Positions 12,967 through 26,584 are shown, counted from the stretch's first letter. The stretch is 64,000 nt of DNA from Onchocerca lupi (GCA_028564675.1 JAOVVO010000284.1:31536-95535), one strand, 5' to 3'. A program made the numbers and translations. The notes: generated from the sequence alone by a model not told the origin.

Positions 12967-12967
<1 letters not shown>

Positions 12968-13040
<73 letters not shown>

Positions 13041-13063
13041 ATTATTATTATTATTATTATTAT
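12968..13063. repeat. (ATT)n microsatellite
   Basis: About 30 copies of ATT in an almost unbroken array. This array is the only reason for the poly-Leu/Ile and poly-Asn open frames at this place. Confidence 0.97.
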
Positions 13064-13365
13064 TGTCATTATTATAATTGTTCCTATTATTTTCATTAAT
13101 TATAAAATCTTGCAATAATATTTAAGAAAGTATCCACATTTATCGAAAAAAAGTGTTTGAATAAAATAATATAAATTAATTTCATTTATTTATTCATTAA
13201 TTCTTTTCCCTCGAATGTTTTAATAAATGAATTTTTCCGTCAAAATTACTATAATTGAGAAATTTTGATTAACTAATTAAAATAAATAACTTTAAGTCAG
13301 TTTTATCTTTTTTTCCTCTCAATTAAATCATGATATTGCCATATCACATAATTCATGCCACATTC

Positions 13366-13460
13366 ACCACCATCATCATCATCCTCATTATCCCCATCAT
13401 CATCATGATCATCATCATTATCCCCATCATCATCATCATCATCATAATTATCGTCATCAT
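13366..13460. repeat. (CAT)n-rich imperfect microsatellite
   Basis: CATCATCAT blocks are interrupted by CCTCATTATCCC units that recur. The array creates spurious poly-Ile and poly-Asp frames on the two strands. Confidence 0.9.
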
Positions 13461-13929
13461 TATGATGAGTTATGGTATCATCGTTTCCGTTTTTGTTTCT
13501 GACAATTTTCTCTCTCATCTCTTTCTCTTTTCACAATTCTATTTTGCCAGGTTTGCTTCACTTTAGCTCTGCATTTTCTCATTTTCCATCTGTTTTGTCA
13601 TTTCTTTATTTTAGCAAACTTTGCCTTATCCTATGACCTTTTGCTTAACAACGTTTAGACATAAATAATTTTTGAGCAGTTTTAAATTTAATATTCCATT
13701 TCAAATTATTTCCATTACTCGAGAAAAAACAAACTTTTTTCAGTAATTTAGTTTTAATTGCAATAATTTAATTCATGCTAATTGCATGCAAACATCATGC
13801 TATTTGCTCATTTTCATCAATTATTTCGATTAATATTTCGAAATATGCTAAATACTGGAAATGATTTATTAAAATAATACTTTCGCAATTATAATAGTAA
13901 TTGATAAATATATTTATTATTACCATCGT

Positions 13930-14075
13930 TATTGTTGTTGTTTAATGCTGTTTTAGTTGTTGTTTATTGTTTATTGTTGTTGTTTATTATTTTCTTGTTG
14001 TTGTTTATTGATGTTACTTGTTGTTAGTATTCCGTTGTTTATTGTTGTTGTTATTGAAGTTAACTGTATTGTTAC
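13930..14075. repeat. TTG / TTTATTG simple-sequence tract
   Basis: Repeated TTGTTG and TTGTTTATTG words over about 145 bases make an imperfect microsatellite. No coding content is apparent. Confidence 0.75.
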
Positions 14076-16242
14076 TGTTGTTGATGTTGATGGTTATTTT
14101 GCTGTAATTTACGAAATAATTGTCCTTTTTTTTTTCTTACTTTTTTTTTTCATCAAAATTTTCAACTTTTATTGCAATCATTAACTGATTTTAATTGCTC
14201 TGTCTATCTAAAAACTTGCTTTTTCCATTCTCACTTTTTTTTTTTAAATCCGTAATTTTTCTTGTTATTATGATTATTTTTCTGCTTACTATTTTCGCTC
14301 TATTTAACTTAAAAAAATTGCCTATTTTCCCTCCTTTTTTTCGATAATTCCAAAATTAAAATCATTTAATCGAAATAATTTTTATTCATTCAAAAATGAA
14401 AATTTTTATAAAAAGAATTTTTTTTATATATGAATTCATTCATGTATCACAATAAAAGATCATAGTTTATCTTGTATGGACATCGATTTCAATAGTTGAT
14501 TACTGTCCAGGCATACTATATTCCAATCATTTCTGATAATCGCTGAATATTCATATAAAACGGAATTGAAAATCTTTTTTTCTTTTTTTTTTTTTGATCT
14601 TCAAATTCGATTATTTAATACCTATTAGCAGTAGTAATGAAAGATTCCATTCTATTTTATTTCTTTTATCCTTCATAGATTTTTTTTTCCTTAAATTTAA
14701 ATATTTAATTAATTGATTTATTTTATGAAGTTTTTATTTTTCGTAATATTATAGTAAGGAAGAAGTAACAATACTCTTTGTTTCAAATCTTTTTTTTTTG
14801 TATTTTATTACGCATTTGCTGATTTTTTGAGTATTTTCGTAACTTAAATTTATAATTAATCATTTCCAATTTGCCGAATATTTCTACATCTTACTTATTT
14901 TTCTAATGATAAAATTATGAATTCTGAATTTTAATTTTTTGATTAAATTCAAAGACAACAATTATCTATCAATAATTCCTTATTTTATTATAATACTTTG
15001 TATGTTCGTTTATTTATTTATTTGTTGAAAATGTTTATGGATTAAGTATCACTTTTTTCTTTTTTTTTTTTTGTTGGAAAGTTGTTTCAACAAGTTTCTA
15101 TTGATTAAAATTTTTCAACTAAATGAATTATCATTTAATAAAAGTATTTCTTTATCTGTTTTTTTCTTTTTTTTTTTTTTTTGTTCTGAACTATCGCCAA
15201 CTTCAAATGGAGAAGAAAAATCAGAAAGAAACAAATTTTTGCAATGAAATTTCACAAAATTTAATCAATTTTTTTTTTTTGGAAATTACAATAATTTTAA
15301 ACTTTGAATCACAATTTTGTAAAATTCTTAGAAGTTATCGCATTCAATAATTATTAAAGGACAAGATGATACTCTGACCTTGAAAAAATAAATGATCAGG
15401 AAAAGTTATTTTATGTTACAATAATAGCATTTCTTTTTTTTTTTTTTTTGTTTTCTGATATTCAATTCTTTTATTTTTTTTTTCTATCTTTTTCTGCTTC
15501 AAATTTGATCTGCTTACGTAAAAATACTTTTTTAATCATTAAAAATATCTGATCAATGAATTATTCTTTCCATAACAATAGAAAAAAAAAGTGATAAGTA
15601 TTGTTGAAAGATGTTTATTAAAATATGATATAAATAATGAAATTTCCGAAACTAAAGCATCTAAGCTAATTAACATAATCAATGGCATAATTGATCTAAA
15701 TGTATATGAATTAGAAAAATTATGAGATATGAATCATGCAAAATCTTTTTGTTAATATCTAAATTTTCCTTTTTTATTTTTATTTTTATTTTTTTTTTTC
15801 AAATAATAAATGGATAACAGTTAAGCTAAGCAGAAGAAGTATATTCAAAAATTAGTATATTGAAATTTTTAAAATATTTTATATATTTGGATTTTTGAAA
15901 TTTTTCCGAATCTTTTAAATTTTTCATATATCGAAACTTTCTTTTTTTTTTTTCAAATTCTGCAAAATATTGATTAATGTGCATTTTCTTTTAATTTTTT
16001 TGATTTGAAAAAAAAAATGAATATTTACTTTTGATCTTGTTGTAAAAATTTGATCTATCATCAATTCTTATCAGCAAAAATTAGAAAAGTTGGGATACAG
16101 TAATAAATATAAATCCCGAAAAGTAAATATATGGTTTTCTTTTTTTTTTTTTTTTTTTAATGGTTAACTGTAAATTTTAAAAGAATTGCAAAAATTGGTG
16201 TATTTAAATTTTATAATAAATCATACGTCAATTTGAATAATC

Positions 16243-16326
16243 AAAAATGATTTAATTCATTCATTACAATCAATTATAAATCAAAAAATGATTTAATTCG
16301 TTAGTTACGATCAATTAATTATAAAC
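16243..16326. repeat. Two-copy ~42-bp tandem duplication
   Basis: Two neighbouring blocks begin AAAAATGATTTAATTC and share the following A-T-C pattern up to ATTATAAA with a few substitutions. They are a recent local duplication just upstream of the small 124-residue gene. Confidence 0.6.
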
Positions 16327-16592
16327 AATATAATAATTTAATGAATCTTTTATAAAAATGAAAATTGAAAATATTTCTTGTTTAATCAAATTGCTAATTA
16401 AAATTTACATCATTATAATATACATCATTAACTTTTTTTTGAATAACAGTATGATAACGAACTGATTTTTGTAAATTGTTCAAATTTTGTTTTTTTTTTT
16501 TGAAAATTAAAATTTTCAATTTTATTTCAGATATTTGCTGGCTTCATTAATTGAAATAAGATTTTTCGGCAGTATATATAGTGAAAATCAAA

Positions 16593-17626
16593 ATGACAGC
16601 AGTACGAGATTCATTGTGTAATATGGAACCGATACAAATTCCAAGACCGCAAATTTCTGGATTACAATTTATTCCAACCCGTGGTCGATTAGGATTTTAC
16701 GCGGTTCAATTTCTTTCCTTTTTTTTTTTTTTTTTTTTTTTTTGATATATTATTTTAATGCATATGATATTTTATCAGATGTTTAATTTTTAGAATTAAT
16801 TTGCTAACCTAACTTTCCAAAATTAGTTGATAATTTAAGTTATTAACGAATTCTGAAAATTTAAGTTTTCAAAATTGATTGCTGAGCTAAATTTTTTGTG
16901 GACTAATTGATTAGCAATTATATAATTGATCGAATTTCTTTATTAATCAAAGAGTTGATAGTTTATTTTATTTTTAGATTAGATGAAAATATAATAATTT
17001 AAATATCGTGCTAGGTAATTCAAAAATTTCTTAAAAACCAATCAAATTTTATAGACTATTCGCCGTGATGGTGAAAAATTTGGTGTTGCAATGAAACCGA
17101 TCGGACCACGAAGACCAGTTCTTTCGGATGATTTATTTAAGGATGATAGTAATATCCAGAAATCATCAAATATTCCAACAGATGAGACTTTGAAGCAATG
17201 TGTAAAATCCTCATCAGAACAGGTATTATTTCATTTATTTGATTTGATTTGAATTATTTTGATTTAAATTTTAAGTTTTCATTCCTAAAAATTAGAGTAA
17301 TAGTGATTGAATGAAAAAATTGCATAATTAATGAGATTATTGAGGTGAAAATATCATTAATTAGCAGATTGAAATAGATTGAAATATTACTTTTAATTAC
17401 TTTTGCTTCATCGATAAAAGCACATTTCGATTAACTACGCTAATTTCTATCTGATCGATTGAAATGATTGAAATTTCTCATTTCAATCATTTGCAATAAT
17501 CAAAATAGAATCATATTTTTTGAATTTTAGGATTTGGAATCGATAAAAGTACAAAATTCGGTGATTACTTCCAACTCATCATTACCAGTATCGAATTACA
17601 AGATCACTAATTTGAATAAGCAATGA
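16593..17626 (+). CDS. Unrecognised conserved-looking protein, 3 exons, 124 aa
   Basis: Exons are 16593-16703, 17055-17222 and 17531-17626, all joined in phase 0 with GT..AG borders and a clean stop. Exon 1 gives LQFIPTRGRLGFYA. Exon 2 opens TIRRDGEKFGVAMKPIGPRRP, a compact basic and Gly/Pro-containing block, then becomes acidic and Ser-rich. Exon 3 is a Ser/Asn-rich tail ending NLNKQ. There is no signal peptide, membrane segment or Cys pair, so a cytosolic or nuclear role is likely. The unusually balanced codon content against a very AT-rich background and the three consistent junctions argue that it is real. I do not recognise the family. The AG before the leader (tttcag near 16530) may be the trans-splice site. 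Confidence 0.65.
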
Positions 17627-18714
17627 AAAGCGATGATACGAAAAGTTTTTCATCGAAAATTTCGACATTTTCCATTGAATGTATATTTTTGATAAAAAGG
17701 CTTGATTAATTTATAAAAATGTTTTGTGTTTTTATTCATTTGAAATTTAATAATTCAATTGATGATGAGGTTAAATGTCTCTGAGTTCATAGCCAAAATT
17801 CAAATTTATATCAAATTCGAAATAAAATTTATACTAATTTCAGATATTAGAAATTTATTTTTATCTAGCAATATTTGAAGAAAAAAATGCATAAATTAAA
17901 GAAAAATATTAAATACGATTTCCTTCTCATCATTTTTAATTTTTTGTTTCTTTTACTATCACTAATTTTTCTCTTTTACTACCAGATAATTGCTTTTTTT
18001 TACTATCAGATAATTGCTAATCATTGCTTATTTACAAATGTCACGGCTGTTTTAATGATCATGTTCCTTTTCTCTTCATCTTTTTTATTATAAACTTTGT
18101 GAAAAATTGAAATTTTTGTTCCAAATTAGAAAAGTTCAATTCTCTCTTTTTTTTTTTTTTTTAACTGACTGTGGAAATTTCTTAACTGATTTCAATATTC
18201 AAAACTGTAGTTTGAAAGAAAAAAAATTGTTTTCGATTTGAGCAATTGTAGGCATCAACAAAAATTATATTATCTATTTGCATAGATCATTAATTTAATA
18301 AAATTATATGTGATAATTTAACTGATTTGGAGAAAAAAAAAACGGATGAATAAAGAAGTTCAAAATTAAAATTTGAGCGAAAAGAAGAATTGAAAATTAT
18401 GAAACTTTCCATAATTCAATATGCATCAATTAAAAATAATATTTTACTTTGCCATTTTAGCAATTACATTGTTTTCTTTCATTCTCTTAAATTTTCTTCT
18501 TTTATTTCAAATGTTTATATTCGGATAATTATTAACTATTAGAGTTCATAGCTATGCGTTGTAAAATAAATCGACGACAATTTTCGGTTTTATTTGCTTT
18601 TTTTTTTTTTTTTGCAAATATTTGAATAAATTAATTGTCTTATAGAATGGCTTTACAAAGTACGCAAAACTTTAGCCTATAAGTTATAAACCTTAGTCAA
18701 GTTTAATTTGTTAG

Positions 18715-18806
18715 TATAAAAGAGACGGTTAACGATTGAAAATGTTATCTTTGATACACGTACTCACGTACGTCAGTAACAGAAGAGAAAAATAATACTT
18801 GAAGGT
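18715..18806 (+). promoter_or_regulatory. Possible promoter patch with TATA-like box and splice donor
   Basis: TATAAAAG at 18715-18722 is followed by a GC-richer segment with CACGTACTCACGTACGT (the 8-base palindrome ACGTACGT within it) and then by AAG|GTAGGT, a plausible splice donor at 18805. This could be a TATA-driven leader exon of a downstream gene, possibly the kinase. The layout is suggestive only, since no downstream acceptor was assigned. Confidence 0.2.
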
Positions 18807-19860
18807 AGGTATTTTATTTACAATAGAGTAAGTAAACAATGTAAAGATAGCTTATCAGTCACAATAATATCAACAAATGATTCCAACGAATGTTTAAAAA
18901 AAATTGATGATAAGAAAATACAATTTTGTTTTATGAATATTGAAAATTTAAAGGATAGATGACTTGTTTGTTTAATTTTTATAGAAATGCAAATTTTACT
19001 CAGGTATAATAATAAACTTCATCTTACATTTATTTCTTACTGTTTAATCATGAAGAATCAATGGTACATTTTCTAATATTTTTTGAAAATTGAATTTCGA
19101 ATTCTAAAAAAAAAAGACACAGTTTGTAAAAGAAAAATTAAGATGCGAGCAAAAAATTGAATCTTATGATAAATATGATCAAAAATTGTGATAAAAATAT
19201 GATAAAAATTATCATAAAAATTATGATAATATTTCTGGAATATTTAAATACTATTAAATTATTCCATCGAGTGAAAACCATAATTAAATTTTGTTAAATT
19301 TAGCTGATCAATATTCTCTATTTTTTTGCATTTTTGTAAATTTATACGTATGAATTGTTCAGAAATTATTGCATGTTTTCATATGAATTCATAATCTGAT
19401 AGCTATCTAAAATCGAGTAAAGTAAAATTTCAACTTTATTATAACCATATCGGACAAGAAATTTTTTTCAATAATTGAAAAATTTAAAATAAATATTTAC
19501 GACTGCTGAACAATTTCCGAAAATTTTAGCAAAATTTAAAATTTTGTAAATATTTTTTTGAGACACCAAAAAAAAAAAAAAAAAAAAAAAATTCAAAATG
19601 CCGATATTTTTCGAGCAAAAATAATTTTACAAATTTTTAAGCTATAGACGAAATGTTATTCTTTGAATAATCATTTTTCTTCAATTTTCCCGGTTTTTTT
19701 TTTTTAGTTTTTTCGAAGTTTTTTATCTTTTTTAATCCGCAGGAAAAAAAAAGTAAGAAAAATGTGAAATTTTTGCATTCTGCTTTTCGGGTTTTATCAT
19801 TTAGATGAATTAATCAATACTTTTCGTGAGATTATTGCATAATTTATTTGTTATGTCACA

Positions 19861-19933
19861 AAAATCGATCAGTCAATCAATTAATTGGTCAATCAGCCGA
19901 TCAATCAATCGATTCTCATTCATTCATTCATTA
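19861..19933. repeat. CAATCAAT / CATTCATT simple-sequence tract
   Basis: Repeated tetramers of the TCAA and ATTC type run over about 70 bases. This is an ordinary microsatellite-like tract. Confidence 0.7.
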
Positions 19934-20570
19934 TCATATTGAAGAATTAATGACTGCAATTAAAAAAAGTAATAGCAAAACAGAAGGAGAAGTTGAAAAG
20001 TGATGCAAAATTGTCTAAAAATTGATCCAGATGGAGTGGGTCAAAAATAAATGGAATTATAAATCATACCTTAAATATACGATTTTGTTTACAAGAAGTA
20101 CTGGCTCAATTTTAGGTCATTCATTCAAATCTATGTTATATTTTTATCAAATTTATCATTTTCAGTAAAATTACCGAAATTTTCCAAATGACATACCTGA
20201 AATACATCTATCTCAATTTTAATTATTTTAGATTTCATTTCCTATTTTATTTCATCGATCGATCTATTCATTATTTATTTTCTCTTCGGTTATTTTCTCG
20301 TTTATTACGTAAGATGAAGTATGTGAAAATATATGTTATGATAATGTATGATTTTATTTTTTATCATTAAAAATTGCGAAAAAATTAATAAATTTTTTGC
20401 CAAACTTTCTTTACGAAATGTTGCAATCATTTTAGTATAACAACGTAATTATCGAAGGAAACTTGTAGGAAAAAAACTTTATCATCACAATTTAAATCCG
20501 AATCCGAACGAAACCCAAACAAATTATAATAAATGGAACTCAAAAGATGGATTAAAATGACGATTTAACG

Positions 20571-20600
20571 AAAAGATGAAATTTGAAAATTTCATCTTTT
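20571..20600. repeat. Perfect 14-bp inverted repeat with 2-base spacer
   Basis: AAAAGATGAAATTT is followed by GA and then its exact reverse complement. It can form a short cruciform or hairpin. No neighbouring gene end explains it as a terminator. Confidence 0.85.
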
Positions 20601-22321
20601 TTAAAAATGAATTCTATATGTTTAAATTTTTTCAGCATATACCAATTGTATAAAGCAGAAGTTGAAATCTTAGTAGGGATAAAAAAATTTATTTAAAAAA
20701 ATTATTAGTGCTTTTTAGAAGTTTTTTTTTCTCCTTAATTCCAGCTATATCATCCAGATAGCTATCTTCAGCTCAGCTCGATCAATATATATTTACCTGA
20801 TTTATGTCATTATTCAATTTCTAATAATATGAAAAATTAATTTTGCAAATTCGGATATTAAAATTTTACAAAATATATATAAATTAAAATGTCTATTTAA
20901 ATAAATATACTCAAAAATAAATAAGATTAATTATCACTCTCTATAGAACTTTATAGGAAAATTATTTTCATAGCATAGCAAATGAAAATTTTTATAAACA
21001 ACGGAATTAAATTCATCATTTTCGATTATAAATCAGAAGAATTTTAAGAAAAAATGATGATGAATTTGATAATTTAAATTTTTATTGGAGAAAATTCTTG
21101 TCAAATATATTATAAAATTAATGACGGTAAGATACACTACCTAAATGTCAAAAATCTATAAACCGTTCGAAATTTTAAGTAGTAAATAGAAGTAACATAC
21201 ATTATCGATTAGCAAAATTAACTGACTAAACATGAAAAGATAGAAATTCTTAGAATTTGATGGATTGATAAAATGACATTTATATAAATTATCCAAACAA
21301 GATTCTAATAAGCTAATGTGAATTATCAACGAGATTCAATGTAATGTGAAAGAAATCATTTAAATTATTGGGTATCAATCCGATAAAATTTGAAAATTCA
21401 CATAATTTTTGAAAAAGTATAAATCTAAAAAAAAACTTTTTTTTAATTTAAATTTCATTAAAAATTCAGAAAAAGTTACGAAATTTCTACGAAAAAAAAG
21501 GATAAGTTGAATTAAAGGACAAAAAATGTTATGAAATTCATTTTTTCACGATAAACTTTTAGAAATCTAAAAAATATTATTCAAATATATATAAAGTTTG
21601 ATTTTACATTAGCTTAAAGTTACTATATATGATATATGCAAAATAATTTTAAATTTCCTTTAATGATATGCAAATTTTATTTTGCTATAAATATAAACAA
21701 CTAATCAAATATTTCAATTATTGTTTATAAGTATCGAATATATACGTGTAGTTTTTGTGTGATAATTGTGTCAATATTATTGTAATAAATAATAGAACCA
21801 CGGAATTTCTCACATTTAAAGTGATAGGTATTGATTACTGTTAAATTTGGGGACATAATCATAAATGCTTTTATTCAAAGTAATTCAGATTAATTTAATT
21901 AATGAAACTTTTAAGAGTTGAAAAAAACGAAAGAATTAGAGTCAATTACTCGAGATTTTTAGAAACAATAGTCAAAAATATTTTTTTAGAAAAAATCTGA
22001 TATCTGATACGTTATGAAATTAACAAAATTTATTTGGAAAAGTTATTCAATAAAATGCTATTAATTTATAATTTTCTCGAAACATATAAATGAATCAAAA
22101 ATTAATGAATAGAGAATGATTTTGATAATATTTATTAAGCGTTTGAATACAATATTTATCATCAATAGAATGAAATATTTTTAATCTTGCCTTTTTTTAA
22201 GTCTTTCATTTACCATCGCTATCATCATTCCATCGAAATTAAAATTTTTTAACAATTTAAATTTAATCATTTTTTGTTACAATTTAAATTTAAAAAAAAG
22301 TATGCAACGGTGAATGCTGAA

Positions 22322-25300
22322 ATGACAACTGAAGATGAACGTCCATCGTGGATCGATTTCAAAATTGGCCGAAGGTTAATTGTTATAATTTTCAAAATTA
22401 AATGCTTGCAATCTTAATCAAATCAATCGATAACTTCTTCATTTTTTTCTTTTTCTCCCTATCCTTTATTCTTTAAAAATTAGAAAAAATTTGTGCAAAA
22501 GATTGCGAAAGTTAATAGTAGTTTCTGGTAAAAGTTGCAGAATCGAAAAATAGATAAAATCAAAGAAAAATTTAAATATTTAAGTAAGAAATGAAAGAAT
22601 CGGAAATCAATGAGCAAAATTCAGATTTGGTAAATGGAGAATAAAAAATAAATTAGATGAAGGTGGATTTGGGCAAATCTATCGTGTAGAACATGTTGAA
22701 GAACGTGGTCGATATGCTGCATTAAAAGCTGAACCTAATGATGTTGAAGGAGGTTCAGCCATTAAACTCGAAGTATGTTAAATTTTTTTAAAGTTTATTT
22801 TCAAAAGTTTTAAATTTAAAAGTTAAAAGAAATTATAATAGCTGTATTTCATGTAAATTAAGGAAAAAAGTAATGTATTTTTATTAACTATATTCCAAAA
22901 ATATCACGCCAAAGTTACATTCTTTTTCGTTTTTTTTTTTGATCGATTTTGATCGATTTTTCAGGAATGATAATTTCAAATCATGGTCGAGAAATTTTTT
23001 AATCTTTATTTTATTCTTAAAATTGTAATTACAAATTTCTGATAATGATTTGTTGCAAATTTTAGATAATGACTATAATTTGTACAATCCTTAATTATAG
23101 GATGTAATTCGTAAAGTTATATAATTTATATTAATTTTTCAACGCATTTAAATTTTAAATATTCAGATTATGATAATAAACTTTCTAAATCGTGATGGTA
23201 ATAAACCACATGTGGTGAAATTATATCATGCTGCAAAACATAAAAAATTTTCTTATATGATCATTACATTACTTGGTAAAAATCTTCGAACACTTAAAGT
23301 AATTACATTTCATTTCGTTCGCTTTTTTTTTTTTTACTTTTCCTTTTTCATAATTCACAAAAATAAATAATTTATATGAGATTGGTCAGTTCAAAGCATT
23401 CATTATATTTCAATTCCAGAAAAAAAAAAAAAAAATAACCGATTTATACACTTCTAAAATCATTAATGAAAATTGAAAATAATAAAAATTCAATAAATCA
23501 TGCTAATTTTTTAAAATGACAACAACATAGCTATTTGTTATTTTATTTCCATCAATAGATAAAAGATGAAAAATTTTCCTAGTTTGTTGAAATGTTTATT
23601 GTACTGATTCAAATTTTATCCCTTTTAAACTAACTATTCAAATAAAAGAACTAATTCATGCAAATACATAATATTTGAGTTTCTTGTTTTAAATAGCTAA
23701 ACTTTTAAATGCATTTTTCAATAATAATAATAGTAGCTCTTTTCCTAAATTATGTTTACTATCGAAAATCTGAATTTCGAAATTTTAATTTTTGTTCAAA
23801 CTATCTGCTAGCAAAGTAAAAAGGAAAAAGAAGAAAGAAATTAGTAAAAAGATGAAAAATAAACAACCTTTTATTGTGATAAATTGAGATGAGTTGCCCG
23901 GAAGAACATCTATCGATGAAAACTTGGTCCCGTATTGGTATTCAATGTTTATACAGCATTAAATTATTACATGATATTGGTTTTATACATCGTGATATTA
24001 AACCAGCTAATTTCGTGATGGGACATGAAAGTGACGTAGAAAAAGTTCGATGTGTTCACATTTTAGACTTTGGATTAGCACGGTGATTTTTTTCATTTTT
24101 TAAGCAAAAATTTTCAGTTTCCCAATTTATTTCACAGTGTAAGTAAGTTTCCAAAATTCGTTTGTTCAAAATTTTGAATCTTCAAAAGTTCTTAAACATG
24201 TGCCTTATCTATATAAGAACACGCGCCTATTTGCATGCAACGTTGCATCAAAATTTTAAAGCAGTGGTGAAGAACTGTAATGTTGCATCAAGAGTAATAA
24301 CGAACTTTTACATTTTTATTTGTATAAATTTCTTCTTTTTAAAAGATTTCAAAAATAAATCTAATTATATCGGAAAGATTCCAATAATTAATAGGAGAAA
24401 GAAATTAAATTCTTCAATGGAATTTTTTTTTTTGAAATAAGCAACAAATTATCTGGAATGTTAGTTGCATCAGATCAAATACCCGCATACATTCCAGTAC
24501 TTCTAGTAATTTTCAAAAACAGTAGGATGAATTGATATCAAATTATCTTCATGTTGATAGGAAAAAAAAATAACTAATAAAATTTTTCAAAGTTTACTAT
24601 GCATGAAATGCAGGATGAAAATTTTGTTTTTTCTTTAGTAAAATATCATCTTTGATTTGAAGTTTTAAATTAAATCTCTGCGAAAAAAAGAAAAACACAA
24701 AAAACAAAAAAAGAAAATTACTTATACAGTAGATTTCTATCGTATGAGATTAGTAACATATCACATAGGTAATTTTATAACAAAGTTTTAGCAATTATGC
24801 TTTTGAAATTCACAAAGGTTATTGGATAGCACGACGAGCTCGACGTTCGGCGGAATTTCGTGGCACAATGCGTTATTGTTCACCGTCAGTTCACGAAAAG
24901 AAAGAACAGGTTAAAATTTGGAATAAAAATTTAAGAGAAAATTTAGTAAATTGATAAATCAAAAAATTAATCGATAAGTTATATATGTATACGTTATGCT
25001 AAGCTATTCATTACTACCTTTCATCTCTTTTCAGTTCTCATAAAATTTTCACATGATAAAATTACATAATTTTGCAATGTTGCAAAATATTCATTTATAC
25101 GTCTTTCGTTTTTCAAAATAATTTTTCATTGAGCTTTTGTAACAGTAACATGAAAATCGTGAAATATGAAAAGTTTCAGGGACGTAAGGATGATCTTTGG
25201 TCATTAATCTATTTACTCATTGAAATGCATTGTGGTTTACCGTGGCAGCGTGAAAGAAATAAGGAACAACTGGAAATTAAAAAAATGAATATAAGTGATA

Positions 25301-26454
25301 AAGATTTATTATGTCATTTTCCAGGTTTTGCGTCTTATTTGCGTCTTAATTAAAAGAAACGCAATGAGTTGAAGTGAATTTGAAAAAAAAAAGCTAGAAG
25401 AATCTGAAAGATTTGTATCGATTAAATTTTTTGCAATTTATTGAAAAATATGTTCGCTAAAGTTTGTGTTATTTGAAAATGAACACATTTTGCAAATAAT
25501 TTCAAACTGAATTTAATTAAACTTCAAAAAAAAAAAGAAAAATTAATCGAAATTTTTAAATTTATTTAAATACACAAATTAATCTTTTCAAAATATCAAA
25601 AGTATTTTTTAATATAAATCATATTTTATTATTAGAATATCATTTTATAGAAGAATTACATCCAGTAGTATCACATTTACGGAATTTAAATTGCTACAAT
25701 CGTCCTGATTACTCAATGATTCATAAATGCTTTCTTAAGTTAATTAAACGGATTCATGTAAGCTTTGATGATCGTTATGATTGGGAATCTGATTTAGAAG
25801 TTCAATATGTGGTCAGTTTTAAATTCTCATTGGCATAATTTTTTTTTTTTGAACGATAAAAAAAATCGCATGACGAATGAGACTTTCGCTAATAGCAAAG
25901 TAATTAAATTTGACTATTTAGATAAAAAAAAAAAAAAAAAAGGAAGCCACATGTCTCATTTTAATTTATTGATATTCTCAAAAAAATATCTTTCAATTAG
26001 AAAAACTATAAATTTTCTCAATTTTCTGCAATCGTCGAATTTTTTTATTTTTAGTTGAAACATCGAAAAAAAAGACCTGAATATGAGCATGCTGAAGAAT
26101 TTTTTGCATCAGATCCTATTAAAGTTAATGGACCACCACCAACAGGAATAAATATACATAAAAGTCAATATTAATATTGTTTCATAAATTTTCATTTTAT
26201 CTTATGTCATATTTTTTTTTTAAACAATTTCAATTTTTTTAAATATCAAAAAATATCATTGAAATTTTGAAAAATTTTTATTCATTGTAATGATAAGGAA
26301 TTTTTCTTTAAATTCATTCATTTTTAGTAAAAATTCAAATAAAAATGATAATCGAAGAATTTCAGGTTTTCCAGCAGAAGATTTAGAAGAAATGTTGATT
26401 AATAATTCACCATTGTTAAAAGCTAAAGCACAACATACTCCAGCAAAACATTGA
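22322..26454 (+). CDS. Tau-tubulin kinase-like Ser/Thr kinase (CK1 superfamily), ~386 aa
   Basis: Exons are 22322-22374, 22625-22772, 23167-23298, 23889-24082, 24792-24909, 25180-25324, 25636-25808, 26055-26163 and 26366-26454. All phases agree. The kinase fold is complete and intact. It has a glycine loop (LDEGGFGQIY), the ATP-binding Lys in AALKAE, the catalytic loop HRDIKPANF, the metal-binding DFG in ILDFGLAR, and the CK1/TTBK-specific block EFRGTMRYCSPSVHEKKEQ followed by GRKDDLWSL in place of the usual APE. NRPDYSMIHKCF and YDWESD close the domain as in tau-tubulin kinases. A short polar tail follows, with no transmembrane part. Nematodes carry many such kinases, several acting in sperm. 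That role is family knowledge and is not shown here. The weakest junction is the 23889 acceptor (attgag). The start lies 11 bases after a possible leader splice. Confidence 0.9.
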
Positions 26455-26578
26455 ATTGATGAAAATTTGTGATCAAAAAAACAAAAATTATTGTTGATAA
26501 TTTATTCATATAAAATTTTCGCAATATTAATTTTGAATTATTTTCAATTATGTTTCGAATGAATTAAAATTTTAAACA

Positions 26579-26584
26579 AATAAA
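26579..26584 (+). terminator. Polyadenylation signal AATAAA of the kinase gene
   Basis: A canonical AATAAA lies 125 bases past the kinase stop codon. It is a plausible but not unique signal in this AT-rich sequence. Confidence 0.4.

Larger units (their letters stand above)
5922..16592. other. Gene desert of about 10.7 kb, AT-rich
   Basis: No gene is supported. The stretch holds dozens of A or T runs of 10-20 bases, short AT dinucleotide runs (about 7697-7712), trinucleotide microsatellites (listed separately), a TTG/TTTATTG-rich tract (13930-14075) and one long hairpin (7772-7856). Open frames found here encode only homopolymeric Phe, Leu, Ile or Asn, or lack any coding look. Confidence 0.5.
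17627..22321. other. Gene-poor interval of about 4.7 kb
   Basis: No gene is supported. It contains long A/T runs (for example A22 near 19568), a 30-base perfect-arm palindrome (20571-20600), a CAATCAAT/CATTCATT simple tract (19861-19933) and a less AT-rich patch near 18540-18805 that might be a promoter. Confidence 0.45.

Noticed and set aside
12894..13566. Poly-Leu/Ile, poly-Asn and poly-Asp frames
   Set aside because: They are created by the ATT and CAT microsatellites.
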